Positions 9,801 through 17,490 of a stretch of DNA of 40,042 nucleotides are shown one piece after another. The translations under genes and the position numbers were made by a program. The notes under the pieces are model-generated. The model saw only the letters and a list, made by a program, of their open reading frames with translations, made no database searches and was not told the DNA's origin. How positions within the stretch are numbered: the stretch's first letter is position 1; every line of letters starts with the position of its first letter. Origin of the DNA: Hymenobacter glacialis (GTDB lineage Bacteria; Bacteroidota; Bacteroidia; Cytophagales; Hymenobacteraceae); contig NZ_MDZC01000059.1 in NCBI RefSeq assembly GCF_001816165.1, forward strand, positions 1-40,042, read 5' to 3'.

Positions 9801-12317
9801 GGCACCGGCGCGGATGCCTATGACGCGGCCAGCCCCCGCGTGGAACCCGATTTGTTTGGCTTTGAGCTCAAATACGACAACCGCCATGATATCGGCCTGG
9901 GCCACCCGGCCCAATACAATGGCAACATCGCCACGGCCTTGTGGAAGACGGGCAACCCGGCTACTGGCCGCGTGTTACGGGCATATGCCTATAAATATGA
10001 CCATCTTAATCGGCTACTGTCTGCGGATTACCGCACCTACGAAGCACCGACCTACACCTGGCAGGTAAACAATACGAACTATTCTGCGAAGAGTGGATAT
10101 GACCTTAATGGCAACCTGCGCTCCCTGACCCGTCAGGGAAATCGCACCAATGGCGTGCATGGAGCGATAGATCAGCTATCGTATCATTATTCCCCCACAA
10201 ACGGCAACCGCTTGGTGGCCGTTGATGACAAGGTAAACCAAGTGTTACCAGCAGGCACTACGCAACCGAATGACTTCGAAGACCGCACCGGACCGTACGT
10301 GCAAGGGTTTAATTCGGAGGAGTATACCTACGACCAGAATGGCAACTTGACGGCCGACGCCAACAAGGAAATCACCGATATCTCGTACAACGAGCTAAAC
10401 CTGCCGGTATGGATTCACCTGACCAATTCCCGGTACATTAATTTTAAGTACTCCGGCGCTGGCACCAAGCTTCGGAAAATAACTTATGAATGGAACGGTT
10501 CGACATACCTGACTCACACCACGGACTATCCCAGCGGCTTTGTGTTCGAAGACGGCACCCTCAAGAGTGCGCCCACCCCGGAGGGCCGCATTCTTTACAC
10601 TCCCTCAGCCAATCTAAGCCCCGGTGAGCTAAACTGGAAGTACGAGTACTTCATCAAGGACCACTTGGGCAACCTGCGCTTTGCCTTTCGCGACCACGGG
10701 GCGCGTACACAGCAGCGCACGGCCTCAATGGAGCCGGCGAACGCGGACAAAGAAGAGCAGGAATTTGCCCACGTGGCCGAAACTCGCCAGCGAGACGCGC
10801 AGCACGCGCGCACCGGCGATTATGTGGCCCGCTTGTCGGCCACTGAAGGCCGCCGTCTAGGGCCTAGCATAACGTTGGCCGTTCACGCGGGCGACAGCGT
10901 GCGGGCCGAAGTGTACGGCCGCTACGACCACGGCTCGCCCGTTGGTGGCTTAGTGCAGCGCGGCGCCGTTGTAATAGGGGCTGTGGTAGCGGGCAGTCCC
11001 GGCAGCATCAGCTCCGAAAAATTACAGCCCCAGGCTGGACGGAATCGGTGGCGGCCCTATTGGGGCCTAAGCGTGGGTCTCATCCCACATTTATTGAAAC
11101 AACGCGAGAAAGAGCTGCCACGGGCGTTCCTTCGCTATGAGCTGTTCGACCAGGACAGCCAATTGGTTCGCTCATCCATTCAACCACTGCAACGCACTGC
11201 TACCGACGAATGGCAGCACTTGGAGGCCGGAATCAAGGCTGATAGCGCAGGCTACGTGCAAGTCTCGCTGGTGAACGAGAGCGGTACGCCGGCTTATTTC
11301 GATGATTTTGCACTGCGTTCGGTCGACCCCAATGAGTATCAGGAAAACCATTACGACCCATGGGGCCAAAACTTGGTGGACATCGAGGACTTGGGGAACC
11401 CCGACTCTAAGTTTCAGTACAACGGCAAGGAAAAGCAGGAGGATTTTGGACTTAACTGGACTGATTACGGTGCGCGCTTTTACGATGCACAGCTAGGGCG
11501 CTGGCACGTTGTTGATCCATTAGCAGAGAAAATGGGCAGTCATAGCCCATATAACTATGTATTTAACAACCCAATAGCCCTAGTAGATCCAACGGGAATG
11601 GCGCCTCAGACAATATATGATTTTGAAGGTAAAGCACATCAAATTGACGATGACGATCAAGAAACACTTTACCAAGCCACCAATTCCCCTGATAATGAAT
11701 ACGAGGTTAATGACAAAACAGGGTCATGGGTAAAGACCAGCAATCTTGGAGGAAACGATATTGATTTTTACCACCACGTCGGTGACGATCGGGATGGACA
11801 GACGGAAATAACAGATGTTGAATCTCAGGATACCCAGTGGATGTCAAGTTCCAAATTTATTCAGGGCTATAAACGGCGCTCTACCGCTACAAACTGGCGA
11901 GACCTATTTAATGAATTTTACGATGGAACTGGTCCAGAGAAGAGTCTGATAGCAGGTGCGAGCCATCCGATGATCAAACAGATCATGGCATCTGAGCAAT
12001 TCGCTAAGGCATTTCTGATGTACAGGAGACAATCCGCTAATAACAAACCATATCTTTTTAAAGGATCATTCGGTTTAGGAGGCCTTATGAACTCTGGGCT
12101 AAACATGACATCCCAGATGCTCGGTAAAACGGCCTACAGCTTTTATCCCGTAGGTAATAAACTGGTCATAATGGGTGCGGATAGTAAGTCACGGTCTTCC
12201 TGGACCCCGTGGTGGTGGGATGGTGATGAAGTAAATACCCCCCGAGTTAATGGCTTAGGTGGACCTCAAAGCACTACACATCAAACTTACCTTTGGTATA
12301 TAAATAAGTCTAAGTAA
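6861..12317 (+). CDS. Giant RHS-repeat protein with variable C-terminal tip (candidate polymorphic toxin)
   Basis: 1818 residues. There is a Sec signal (ends AAWG-Q), then two pre-peptidase-C-like modules (~30-140 and 145-285, each with SDDIYY..F) and an Ig-like module (~290-365). A DUF6443-type start follows (YLDGLGRSIQTV near 410), then YD repeats from ~640 (YTYDDRQRLIEKY). The RHS core begins at ~1260 (YFIKDHLGNLRFAFRD), is interrupted by a jelly-roll-like insert, and resumes at ~1497-1580 with FYDAQLGRWHVVDPLAEK, SPYNYVFNNPIALVDPTG. Residues ~1581-1818 are the variable tip, with WRDLFNEFYDGTGPEKSLI and a Gly/Asn-rich segment. I cannot assign an activity to it. Base composition falls sharply at the DPTG junction. 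A small lipoprotein starts 3 bases after the stop, the usual place of an immunity gene. The RHS assignment is firm; the toxin role is inferred. Confidence 0.85.
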   Translation: MKKYIHICLLKLLVGLQLLLVNTAAWGQCTSQPAGANMTSPLNIGTIYSCGFSYSDASRSNDPAYCYGNNYNGQPSDDIYYQFTLANAAPVQITTCGPNLSTYVYLLDAYGSLIASSTNCNSTPQIQQSLPAGTYYIVCEKAGTNYGMIYLSLHVPATSPAPAGATMTNPVNVGSLACGTNYSDTKNNARSNCFGNEYGEASDDIYYKFTVPSAMEVTLSNCALGYPTLLYLLNSQGTLLQSNRGYGPACPSSVSPSIRTTLPPGEYYAVVEGPSSSTWNINTQISATITGQPVVSASAAPARVILGSSTTLTALGACQYSWAPATGLSATSGASVTATPAKTTTYTVTGTSASGQTAQGTVTVVVGQNMNYVATTNVLVEGKLTVEDIQGLTVDQRREQLQQQTVYLDGLGRSIQTVTTQASPNKKDVVVPVTYDHFGRTPFAYLSYSGGAVGSGEGGLYQSDAVQQQALFYQRGGDRVANDANPYAKKVFENSPLNRPEQVGAAGQTWQPDEATPTASTNHSVRAEQRTNTGAGTGNDDVLQWTYTAGAAQPIAVGAAYSAGQLAVVETTDEHGSKSYEFKNGQGQVVAKKVMASDTEFAETYYVFDDLGLLRAVIPPMAVQEVRTKGTGIVMADLLVKWCFTYTYDDRQRLIEKYIPGAGTSRFVYNQRNMMVLQQDNKGQWIFTKYDALSRPIFTGRYYPNIWPVDREVLQAQADNILMQWEVMRPIPGNPTKMEYTTDRSFPTDVYDWDFLTRRFYDSEAFNDLSKHPFTPVTLQASDISGYAAQLGFSLTASGLSSQVTGLTTGRQEMDLNAGTWLTTVLYHDDKGRTVQTVADHSGGGEERTSVKLDFAGKILQNYRSHSFASASSGGSLSTHCIYQEQEYDHAGRPTKSWMKIDNQGKILSMQLEYNSAGQIVDKKLHSPDWLTGTALNPGLTFLQSVDYRYNIRGWLTNINNRNISNNEWLDDADPNTDNDGTGADAYDAASPRVEPDLFGFELKYDNRHDIGLGHPAQYNGNIATALWKTGNPATGRVLRAYAYKYDHLNRLLSADYRTYEAPTYTWQVNNTNYSAKSGYDLNGNLRSLTRQGNRTNGVHGAIDQLSYHYSPTNGNRLVAVDDKVNQVLPAGTTQPNDFEDRTGPYVQGFNSEEYTYDQNGNLTADANKEITDISYNELNLPVWIHLTNSRYINFKYSGAGTKLRKITYEWNGSTYLTHTTDYPSGFVFEDGTLKSAPTPEGRILYTPSANLSPGELNWKYEYFIKDHLGNLRFAFRDHGARTQQRTASMEPANADKEEQEFAHVAETRQRDAQHARTGDYVARLSATEGRRLGPSITLAVHAGDSVRAEVYGRYDHGSPVGGLVQRGAVVIGAVVAGSPGSISSEKLQPQAGRNRWRPYWGLSVGLIPHLLKQREKELPRAFLRYELFDQDSQLVRSSIQPLQRTATDEWQHLEAGIKADSAGYVQVSLVNESGTPAYFDDFALRSVDPNEYQENHYDPWGQNLVDIEDLGNPDSKFQYNGKEKQEDFGLNWTDYGARFYDAQLGRWHVVDPLAEKMGSHSPYNYVFNNPIALVDPTGMAPQTIYDFEGKAHQIDDDDQETLYQATNSPDNEYEVNDKTGSWVKTSNLGGNDIDFYHHVGDDRDGQTEITDVESQDTQWMSSSKFIQGYKRRSTATNWRDLFNEFYDGTGPEKSLIAGASHPMIKQIMASEQFAKAFLMYRRQSANNKPYLFKGSFGLGGLMNSGLNMTSQMLGKTAYSFYPVGNKLVIMGADSKSRSSWTPWWWDGDEVNTPRVNGLGGPQSTTHQTYLWYINKSK

Positions 12318-12320
12318 GCA

Positions 12321-12707
12321 ATGAGAGCACTTTTCTTTTTTTTATTAACTGTGTCCACTCTGCTTGTTTCTTGCGGTGTTCGCCAGGAAGAAGTAGCAGG
12401 AGTATATATAGTTAAGAACCAGACTAATAATTGGGATACTCTTAGAATTTTGAATGATGGCACTTATACAAGACGATTGCGTTCCAAACATAATTCTTTT
12501 GTTTTCACAAATACTGACAAGTGGAGTTTTGAGGAAGGGCGCATAACACTATTCAATTACCTTCTTGATGAGGACTATAAATATAAGACCCAGACAAACC
12601 TACAGGGCTCTACAATAACTTCTTCACTGCCTATTGAAAAAAGGGCAGGTAAAGTCGTTATCTACTATCGCCAAAGCACAGATGATTTTTTCTATGAGAA
12701 AATGTAA
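12321..12707 (+). CDS. Small lipoprotein, candidate immunity protein of the RHS tip
   Basis: 128 residues with a lipoprotein signal: a hydrophobic start and the lipobox LLVSC at about residues 14-18. The mature part is a small beta-rich domain (GVYIVKNQTNNWDTLRIL, then DGTYTRRL, DKWSFEEGRITLF), similar in style to lipocalin-like lipoproteins. It begins 3 bases after the RHS stop and shares that tip's AT-rich composition, unlike the GC-rich RHS core, so the two probably moved as a cassette. An immunity role is inferred from position, size and lipidation; I recognise no named family. An unrelated stress lipoprotein is the alternative. Confidence 0.65.
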   Translation: MRALFFFLLTVSTLLVSCGVRQEEVAGVYIVKNQTNNWDTLRILNDGTYTRRLRSKHNSFVFTNTDKWSFEEGRITLFNYLLDEDYKYKTQTNLQGSTITSSLPIEKRAGKVVIYYRQSTDDFFYEKM

Positions 12708-12796
12708 GTAGGTAAAGTTGCATGCTTAGGGTTTCAATTAATGTATGAGGTAGTGTAGAGATAACGGACAGAAGAAGGTCGTCTATTTCTTCTGTT

Positions 12797-13733
12797 ATGA
12801 CAGCCAAAAAGAGCGGGGCGTCGCCCGACAAACGGCGTAAATACGAAGAGGCGTTCAAGGCCGAGTGCGCTTGGCGGGCGAGAACCGCAGCACGCAGGCC
12901 GCCGCCTGGCAGTTGGGCATCAGCCCCAAGCTGCTTTACCGCTGGCAAAAGGCGCAACTCATGCCCGAAGTGGGCAGCGAGGAAGTGGCCCGCGACCCGG
13001 TGGTGCGCGCCCTGTGCGCCTGCCTCAAACGGGCGAAGCAGAAGCTCGACATTTAGAAAAAGCCTTGGTCATCTTTTGCCAGCCGACTCGGTGAGCACCT
13101 ACCAGCACATCGCCAGGTACAGGCGCGGGTACGCCGGCTCTGCCAGTTGCTGCGCGTGGCCTCAGTCGCGTATTATGCCTAGCAGCGCCGCCACCAAGGG
13201 GCACCCATTGAGCCGGCTTGGCAAGTGGCCGTGCGCGAAGGGTTTGCGCGCCACAGCCATAGGTATGGCATGTGCCGGCTGCAGGCCAAAATGCAGGCCC
13301 AGGGCCATGCGGTCGGCCGCTGGCGCAGCCGCCGCGTGCTCAAAGCCCACGGCCTGCGCGCCCAGCAGCCCCGCTCATTTGTGCCACGCACCACCGACTC
13401 GGACCCGGCCGTGCGCGCTGCCCCCAACCGCTTGCTCGGCCAGCGACGTATTACCCCGCACCAGCACGCGCCCGCAAGGTGGAGGCTGATACCCACCATG
13501 TGAATCTTGAGATGGTATACTGCCGCCAGTCGGTCTTCGCCGATTGTAGAAGGCGGAACAATGGGTGGGAGCATAACTTTCACCGATCGGGATGGGCTCC
13601 CAAGTCAAGCCATGAGGTAGTTGACTGCCACTGCCCCACACAGTTTGATGCTCTCCTATTACAACCACCTGCGCCCACACCATGCGCTGCACTTTATGGC
13701 CCCAACCGAGTTTCATCAAGCCGCCTGACCTTT
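12797..13733 (+). pseudogene. IS3-type transposase remnant (orfA + orfB, several frameshifts)
   Basis: OrfA starts MTAKKSGASPDKRRKYEEAF at 12797, loses its frame near 12865, and continues in another frame as a helix-turn-helix segment (STQAAAWQLGISPKLLYRW) to a stop at 13056. OrfB pieces follow: a VRRLCQLLR-like start near 13120, then AVREGFARHSHRYGMCRL.. and QQPRSFVPRTT around 13225-13440. The genuine C-terminus, YNHLRPHHALHFMAPTEF, lies at 13660-13733. Between 13441 and 13656 the integrase core is replaced by foreign DNA. IS3-family identity rests on the HTH and on the YNHLRPH-type ending. It is not functional. Confidence 0.7.
13441..13656 (-). mobile_element. Truncated end of the ISKra4-type unit inserted in the IS3 remnant
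   Basis: The minus strand encodes broken pieces of a pRiA4b ORF-3-like N-terminus (GEDRLAAVYHLKIHMVGIS, then after a frameshift RVLVRGNTSLAE). They match the start of the gene at 21961-22653 (LAAVYQLKIHLLGIS, RVLVRGDTTLAE). At 13634-13656 the sequence gccccacacagtttgatgct nearly repeats the terminal inverted repeat found at 22706-22735. This is therefore one end of a second, diverged copy of that unit. The left junction lies in a short stretch (ctcggccag) compatible with both sequences, so its exact base is uncertain. Confidence 0.65.
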
Positions 13734-13805
13734 ACTTATCACTGGACCACCGAGGGGCGCTTATAAACGGTTTTATTGAACTGTGCTCGCCAACCTTTCA
13801 AACTC

Positions 13806-14207
13806 TTAACGGCGATAGGTAAAGGTCTGGGTGAACTGGCCAGCGGAGCCCACCTCAACTTCTTGGTAGACTAGGCGGTGGGTGCTTAGCTCACTCACCG
13901 TCCACCGTACGTCGTAGGGACCCAACGCAACAACAATCGTGCTGCCATCAAAACGGTAGGGACGAAACGAGCCTGTAGCCAGTGGCCGTTGGAACCAGAC
14001 CCGGCCGTCGGCGGTAAACTCCTGCGGCGACTCCCCTGGTTTGGCCACGTAGGTATCGTCGGTGGCGGGATGGCCGTGGCTCGCGGCCAACTGGTAGCGA
14101 ATGGATTCCAGGTTCCAGATGCCAACCAGCGTGGGTGGGGCAGGTTCCGTTTTGTCGCATCCCGTCAGTATCAGCGCGCCAGACAGGACCAGTACAGTAG
14201 TTCTCAT
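13806..14207 (-). CDS. Small lipocalin-like lipoprotein
   Basis: 133 residues with a lipoprotein signal (MRTTVLVLSGALILTGC, lipobox LTGC). The mature part opens with LVGIWNLESIRY, typical of lipocalin-like and META-type small lipoproteins that begin with a G.W.L motif. Alternating beta strands follow (FTADGRVWFQRPL, DGSTIVVALGPYDVRWTV). It stands alone between the IS3 remnant and a disrupted gene. The function is unknown. It resembles the RHS-linked lipoprotein at 12321 only in general architecture, so it could be an orphan immunity-like protein or a housekeeping lipoprotein. Confidence 0.7.
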   Translation of the reverse strand: MRTTVLVLSGALILTGCDKTEPAPPTLVGIWNLESIRYQLAASHGHPATDDTYVAKPGESPQEFTADGRVWFQRPLATGSFRPYRFDGSTIVVALGPYDVRWTVSELSTHRLVYQEVEVGSAGQFTQTFTYRR

Positions 14208-14419
14208 ATGCTCAAAGATAGCGAGTGAACATGCAGCAGGAAAGGGCGTAATGGGAATTTATCGTTTTGCTAATTGAAACATAGCTGTAGAACTCGAAAG
14301 CTCCTGCGTATGCAAGCCTGGTGCTTGGTCATAGGCATTATGTAGCCCCGACGGACTTACTTTTTCTGTAGTAGCTAGCCTCCTACCCCTGCTTTTTGCT
14401 CTTTCCTAACCAGTAATGC

Positions 14420-15157
14420 ATGAATAGGTCCACTCGATTTTGCCCCGATGCAGGCCTTGGTTAAAAGTTTGGTACAAAGGTTAAACGAGCGGTCACTCGA
14501 TGGGCGTGTCAACGCGCCCTACTGCGCAGAGGCAGGAGCCAGAAAGGTACACTTTGCCGGACCCAGCTAACTGGTTGCTGTTATGTAAGTAGAAATGGGG
14601 CCAGAAAGTGGAACCACTTACGTATCCTGATGGCCCCACCTTGTTGACCTGTTTAGCTCGTTTGAGAGATGGCTATTGCGGCGAGTGCGACTTCTGCGGG
14701 AAACCATGTAAAATTCCGCTCATCTGATGTAGGGGTATTATTCATGGTTAAGTGGCAGCCGATTTCCAGCCTGTCGTTTAACCTTTGTACCAAACTTTTA
14801 ACCAAGGCCGATGCAACAGGCTTTTCCACCCATGAAGCGTACCTAGCCATTGAGCTACCCCAGGACAAAGCCGAAAAACAGCGCTTGGAGCAGCTTCGGC
14901 GCTACGTTCAGTCCCATATCCAGCATGCCACTTGACGCAGCCTGGCCCCAGCCTTGCGGGAACTGCTGGGCGCCAGCTACCATGTGGGTTGCGGCAGTTC
15001 CCACGTCTGGATTAAGCAGCTACCAGGCAATGCCACCTCTTCTGCCCCGAAACGGCTAGCCATAGTGGCCGACTGGCTTACCACGGCCTTTTGGAATTGG
15101 TACGAGCCGAAGCTGCCAAGCGGACCTAGCCTGAGCATCCGACTGGAGCAAGGCTGA
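14420..15157 (+). pseudogene. Small gene interrupted by a MITE-like element, with an internal stop
   Basis: Removing the element at 14453-14809 together with one copy of its GATGCA duplication gives a reading frame from an ATG at 14420. It opens MNRSTRFCPD, continues ATGFSTHEAYLAIELPQDKA and reaches a TGA at 14933-14935. The same frame continues past the TGA as LAPALRELLGASYHVG ... WIKQLPGN ... AFWNWYEPKLPSG to a stop at 15157. Either this is one gene with a nonsense mutation or two adjacent genes. I recognise no family. The clean restoration of the 5' end is strong evidence that it was once a real gene. Confidence 0.55.
14453..14809. mobile_element. 357 bp MITE-like element with 36 bp inverted repeats
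   Basis: The left arm (14453-14488, starting ggccttggttaaaagtttgg) and right arm (14774-14809) are perfect inverted repeats of 36 bases. They are flanked by a direct 6 bp duplication, GATGCA, at 14447-14452 and 14810-14815. The interior holds no convincing gene. It includes a smaller inverted pair, ggggcc...ggcccc, around 14595-14636. With no transposase of its own it is a non-autonomous element. A related single arm lies at 16989-17017. Confidence 0.8.
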
Positions 15158-15311
15158 GGTGGTCGAGTTAGGCTGGACACGAAGAAAGCAGGGAAATATT
15201 CAGGGCTTAAGGCAATTCTACCCTCTCGCTGCCATAAATATGCCTTCATGGACTATTTGAGTAACACAAGTAACACCGGTAATACTGATTAAATGAAACC
15301 ATCTTAAAGCG

Positions 15312-15991
15312 CTACGCAATGAGCTTATGTTGGACCGGCAATAACCGCTGGACTGTGGTAGGATGGAACGTCCGGCCTCGGCGGGTGCGGTAGCCGGCTT
15401 GGTTCAACTCATTGGCAACCTGTTGCAATGTGTACCCCTGGGCGCGCAGCAGCCCCGCGACCCGGGCGGCTTGGCGGTTAGCTTGGTGCTCGCGGGCATT
15501 AGCCTGCATAGCTGCCTGGCCCTGGGCGATGACCGCCGGCGTAAAATTGGCCGGACTACCCAACTTAACGCCGCGGGCCTTCTTGGCGGCCAGCGCGTCC
15601 TTGGTGCGCTTGGAGATGGTCTCGCGCTCGTGCTGGGCAATGACGGCGAACAGGCCCACAGTCAGCGTATTCGCGTCGGGCATGTCGCAGCAGACAAAGT
15701 CCACGCCCGAATCGCGCAGGGCGAAAATGAAGCCCGCGTTGCGGCTGAGCCGGTCGAGCTTGGCAATGAGCAGCGTCGCGCCCACGCGCCGGGCCTCGGC
15801 GATAGCGGCCAGCAGCTGCGGCCGCTGGTCCTTTTTGCCGCTCTCGATTTCCACGTATTCGGTCCCAAGCTGGGCCGGGTCCGGCACGAAGGCCCGCACG
15901 GCGGCCCGCTGGGCCTCGAGGCCAACCCGGAATTGCCTTGCTTCTGGGTGGAGACTCTATAATAAGGGGTATAGCGGCGCGCCGGTGACAT
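15312..15991 (-). pseudogene. Serine recombinase (resolvase family), one-base frameshift
   Basis: The N-terminus at 15991 reads MSPARRYTPYYRVSTQKQGNSGL, containing the catalytic-serine motif YRVST. A missing base near 15920-15925 breaks the frame. The rest reads RAAVRAFVPDPAQ..., with IAKLDRLSRNAGF, then RETISKRTKDALAAKKARGVKLG and a C-terminal helix-turn-helix (YTLQQVANELNQAGYRTRRG). With the missing G restored (..GLGLEAQRAAV..) the protein is a complete ~225-residue small serine recombinase. It could resolve plasmid multimers or transposon cointegrates. A perfect-looking inverted repeat lies just upstream at 16034-16071. The frameshift may be real or a sequencing error. Confidence 0.8.
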
Positions 15992-16033
15992 CAACTCAGA
16001 ACCAAAGGGAAGAAATGCCCGCAAGGTAAGCCG

Positions 16034-16071
16034 TTTTACATGTTGTAAACGTTCGTTTGCAACATGTAAAA
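16034..16071. promoter_or_regulatory. Inverted repeat upstream of the serine recombinase
   Basis: Two 18-base arms, ttttacatgttgtaaacg and its complement with one mismatch, surround a 2-base centre. It lies 43 bases before the recombinase start. The position suggests a recombinase crossover site or operator. The outer half ttttacatg is shared with the palindrome at 34263-34290 beside the par genes. Confidence 0.6.
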
Positions 16072-16116
16072 TCCAGTACCTTGCCCTTGGCCGCTATAAG
16101 TACCTTGGAGAGCGAA

Positions 16117-16869
16117 TCAGTTTTTGGCGCGGGGTGCGGCTTTTTTAGCTGGCTTGGGCACCGCTTTCGTGGCCGGTTTAGGTATAGGCTTAGCGGCCGG
16201 CTTGGCAGTAGGTTTTGCAGTTGGCTTGGGCTTGGCTCCTACCGCTTTGTTTTTAGCTAGGGCCTTGGCTTTGGCAATGGCTTTGGATTTGGCAGTAGCT
16301 TCAGGAGTCGGGACTGCTTTAGCAGCAGACGGGGTTAGTCGCTTAGGGGAGGCTGGAGCAGCCGCTTTTTTCGGGACTGCCGGTTTAGCGGCGGTGGGTT
16401 TCGCGGTGCCTGGCTTCAGGCCGAAGATTTTCATCACCATGGCACAGAGCCGTGCCATCTCCTTATTCCGCTGTGGAATGGTCAGTGCCTCTAGAGGTTT
16501 ATCTGGCTTGTTAAAAGCCTGCAGCTTGCTAAGCGGCGAGTTGGCAAAGTGGCAATACCCGACCACGACAGTCAGCAGCGTTACCCCTTCTTGCTTGGCT
16601 GCCAGCAGCAACGGCGGAAGCTCATCGGAATGAATAAAATCCGATGCCATGAAATTGTGACTAACGAGCATAATACCCACCCGGGCCGTCGCCAGCTCGC
16701 GTCGGATTCGGGCCAGCCACGGCTCGCCGGCTTTTAAGTTCTGGTCACTCCATACCCGTAAACTATGGTCGCGTCCGAGCGGAGCCAGATGCTTTTCAAC
16801 CAGTTTACGCCATCTTTCATCAGCATGGCTGTAGCTAATAAAAACGCTGGTTCGCGAGAATGTAGGCAT
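16117..16869 (-). CDS. TIR-domain protein with histone H1-like Lys/Ala/Pro tail
   Basis: 250 residues. Residues 6-150 form a TIR domain: TSVFISYSHADERW at the start (the beta-A strand), LRVWSDQNLKAGEPW, GIMLVSHNFMASDFIHSDEL, with Glu83 where the NADase glutamate of TIR domains lies. Residues ~153-250 are a low-complexity basic tail of KPxAKPxAK and KAxAKNKA repeats, much like histone H1-type or AlgP-type bacterial tails, expected to bind nucleic acid or other polyanions. TIR proteins of this size often act as NAD-degrading effectors in anti-phage defence. No partner gene is adjacent, so the role is open. A -7 box (TACTTTTG) lies at 16887-16894 and a 45 bp inverted array of the plasmid's 9 bp repeat lies just behind it. 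Confidence 0.8.
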   Translation of the reverse strand: MPTFSRTSVFISYSHADERWRKLVEKHLAPLGRDHSLRVWSDQNLKAGEPWLARIRRELATARVGIMLVSHNFMASDFIHSDELPPLLLAAKQEGVTLLTVVVGYCHFANSPLSKLQAFNKPDKPLEALTIPQRNKEMARLCAMVMKIFGLKPGTAKPTAAKPAVPKKAAAPASPKRLTPSAAKAVPTPEATAKSKAIAKAKALAKNKAVGAKPKPTAKPTAKPAAKPIPKPATKAVPKPAKKAAPRAKN

Positions 16870-16886
16870 GGAGTGGCGATACGTGG

Positions 16887-16894
16887 CAAAAGTA
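16887..16894 (-). promoter_or_regulatory. Bacteroidota -7 box of the TIR gene
   Basis: The minus strand reads TACTTTTG, an exact match to TAnnTTTG, 17 bases upstream of the TIR start codon. No clear -33 box is seen. The region where it should lie is occupied by the 9 bp repeat array starting at 16912, which could therefore affect expression. Confidence 0.5.
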
Positions 16895-16911
16895 TATTAG
16901 GCTGTTAGGCT

Positions 16912-16975
16912 GGTAACATAGGCAATACCAATATTACCGGTATTACCTATGTTACCAATATTACTCTTAATGGTG
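16912..16975. repeat. 9 bp micro-repeat block B, arranged as an inverted repeat
   Basis: The block begins ggtaacatagg and its complement cctatgttacc closes the inner part at 16956. Units such as attaccggt and gttacc fill the middle and continue to about 16975. It is one of seven blocks built from RTTACYNRT units, and the only one with a clear large-scale palindrome. Confidence 0.7.
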
Positions 16976-16988
16976 CACTATTGGCCGT

Positions 16989-17017
16989 GGTTAAAAGTTT
17001 GGTCCAAGAGTTAAACG
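16989..17017 (+). repeat. Solitary arm of the MITE-like element
   Basis: The sequence ggttaaaagtttggtccaag followed by agttaaacg matches the left arm at 14453-14488 with a few changes. No partner arm was found nearby. It is probably a remnant of another copy. Confidence 0.5.
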
Positions 17018-17133
17018 GGACGGTGCGTGCTTGCTGGGGGCCATTATGACCTTTTCGTAGCGGTGGGGGATAGAGCTACCCAAAGGCGATGGGTGCCATT
17101 GTGCAATTACAAAAAGGAGGCAGCGCTAACTTA

Positions 17134-17490
17134 TTACAGCTCCGGTATTGTCTCGTCCATCACGATATAGGGCACGTAGGGCGGCAGCTCGTTCATTTCT
17201 TCCATCAGCGTAGCCATTTCTGCTGCATAGGGGTACACCCGGCCGGGCTGCTCCGGCGGCAGCGGGCGCACGTCTACCGCTGGGGCCACGTCAGGCCGGT
17301 ACCACCGCATCAGCTCGTCGTGGACCTGCACCTGGTCAATCTCGCCGGCGACGTAGCGCAATTGCAGCTGTGCCATTTCCGGGGAGGGCACGGCCCGGTC
17401 ACTGGCGCCTATGCAAATGGCCCATCACACCGTTTCCCATCGTTGTGAGGGGGTTTGTTCTTCCTCGTGGAATTGCGGCGTATAGCTCAT
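17134..17490 (-). pseudogene. Small backbone gene with an in-frame TGA
   Basis: The frame opens MSYTPQFHEEEQTPSQRWETV at 17490, meets a TGA, then continues in the same frame as WAICIGASDRAVPSPEMAQL ... DELMRWYRPDVAPAVDVRPL ... PPYVPYIVMDETIPEL to the stop at 17134. Its ATG overlaps the TGA of the upstream gene (ATGA), so it belonged to the same operon as the gene split by the Tn3 element. It is either a nonsense-mutated gene of 118 codons or a short leader plus an 85-residue protein starting at the GTG at 17391. I recognise no family. Confidence 0.5.

Noticed and set aside
16124..16633. Plus-strand hydrophobic frame opposite the TIR gene
   Set aside because: It is the complement of the Lys/Ala-rich tail, which mirrors into Gly/Leu/Ala/Val codons; no start signal and no family pattern.
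14933..17430. TGA read as an amino acid, suggested by two genes that continue in frame past a TGA
   Set aside because: Many intact genes here end in TGA, and the other damage in these loci (transposon hits, stops of other types at 36847 and 36983) fits ordinary decay.
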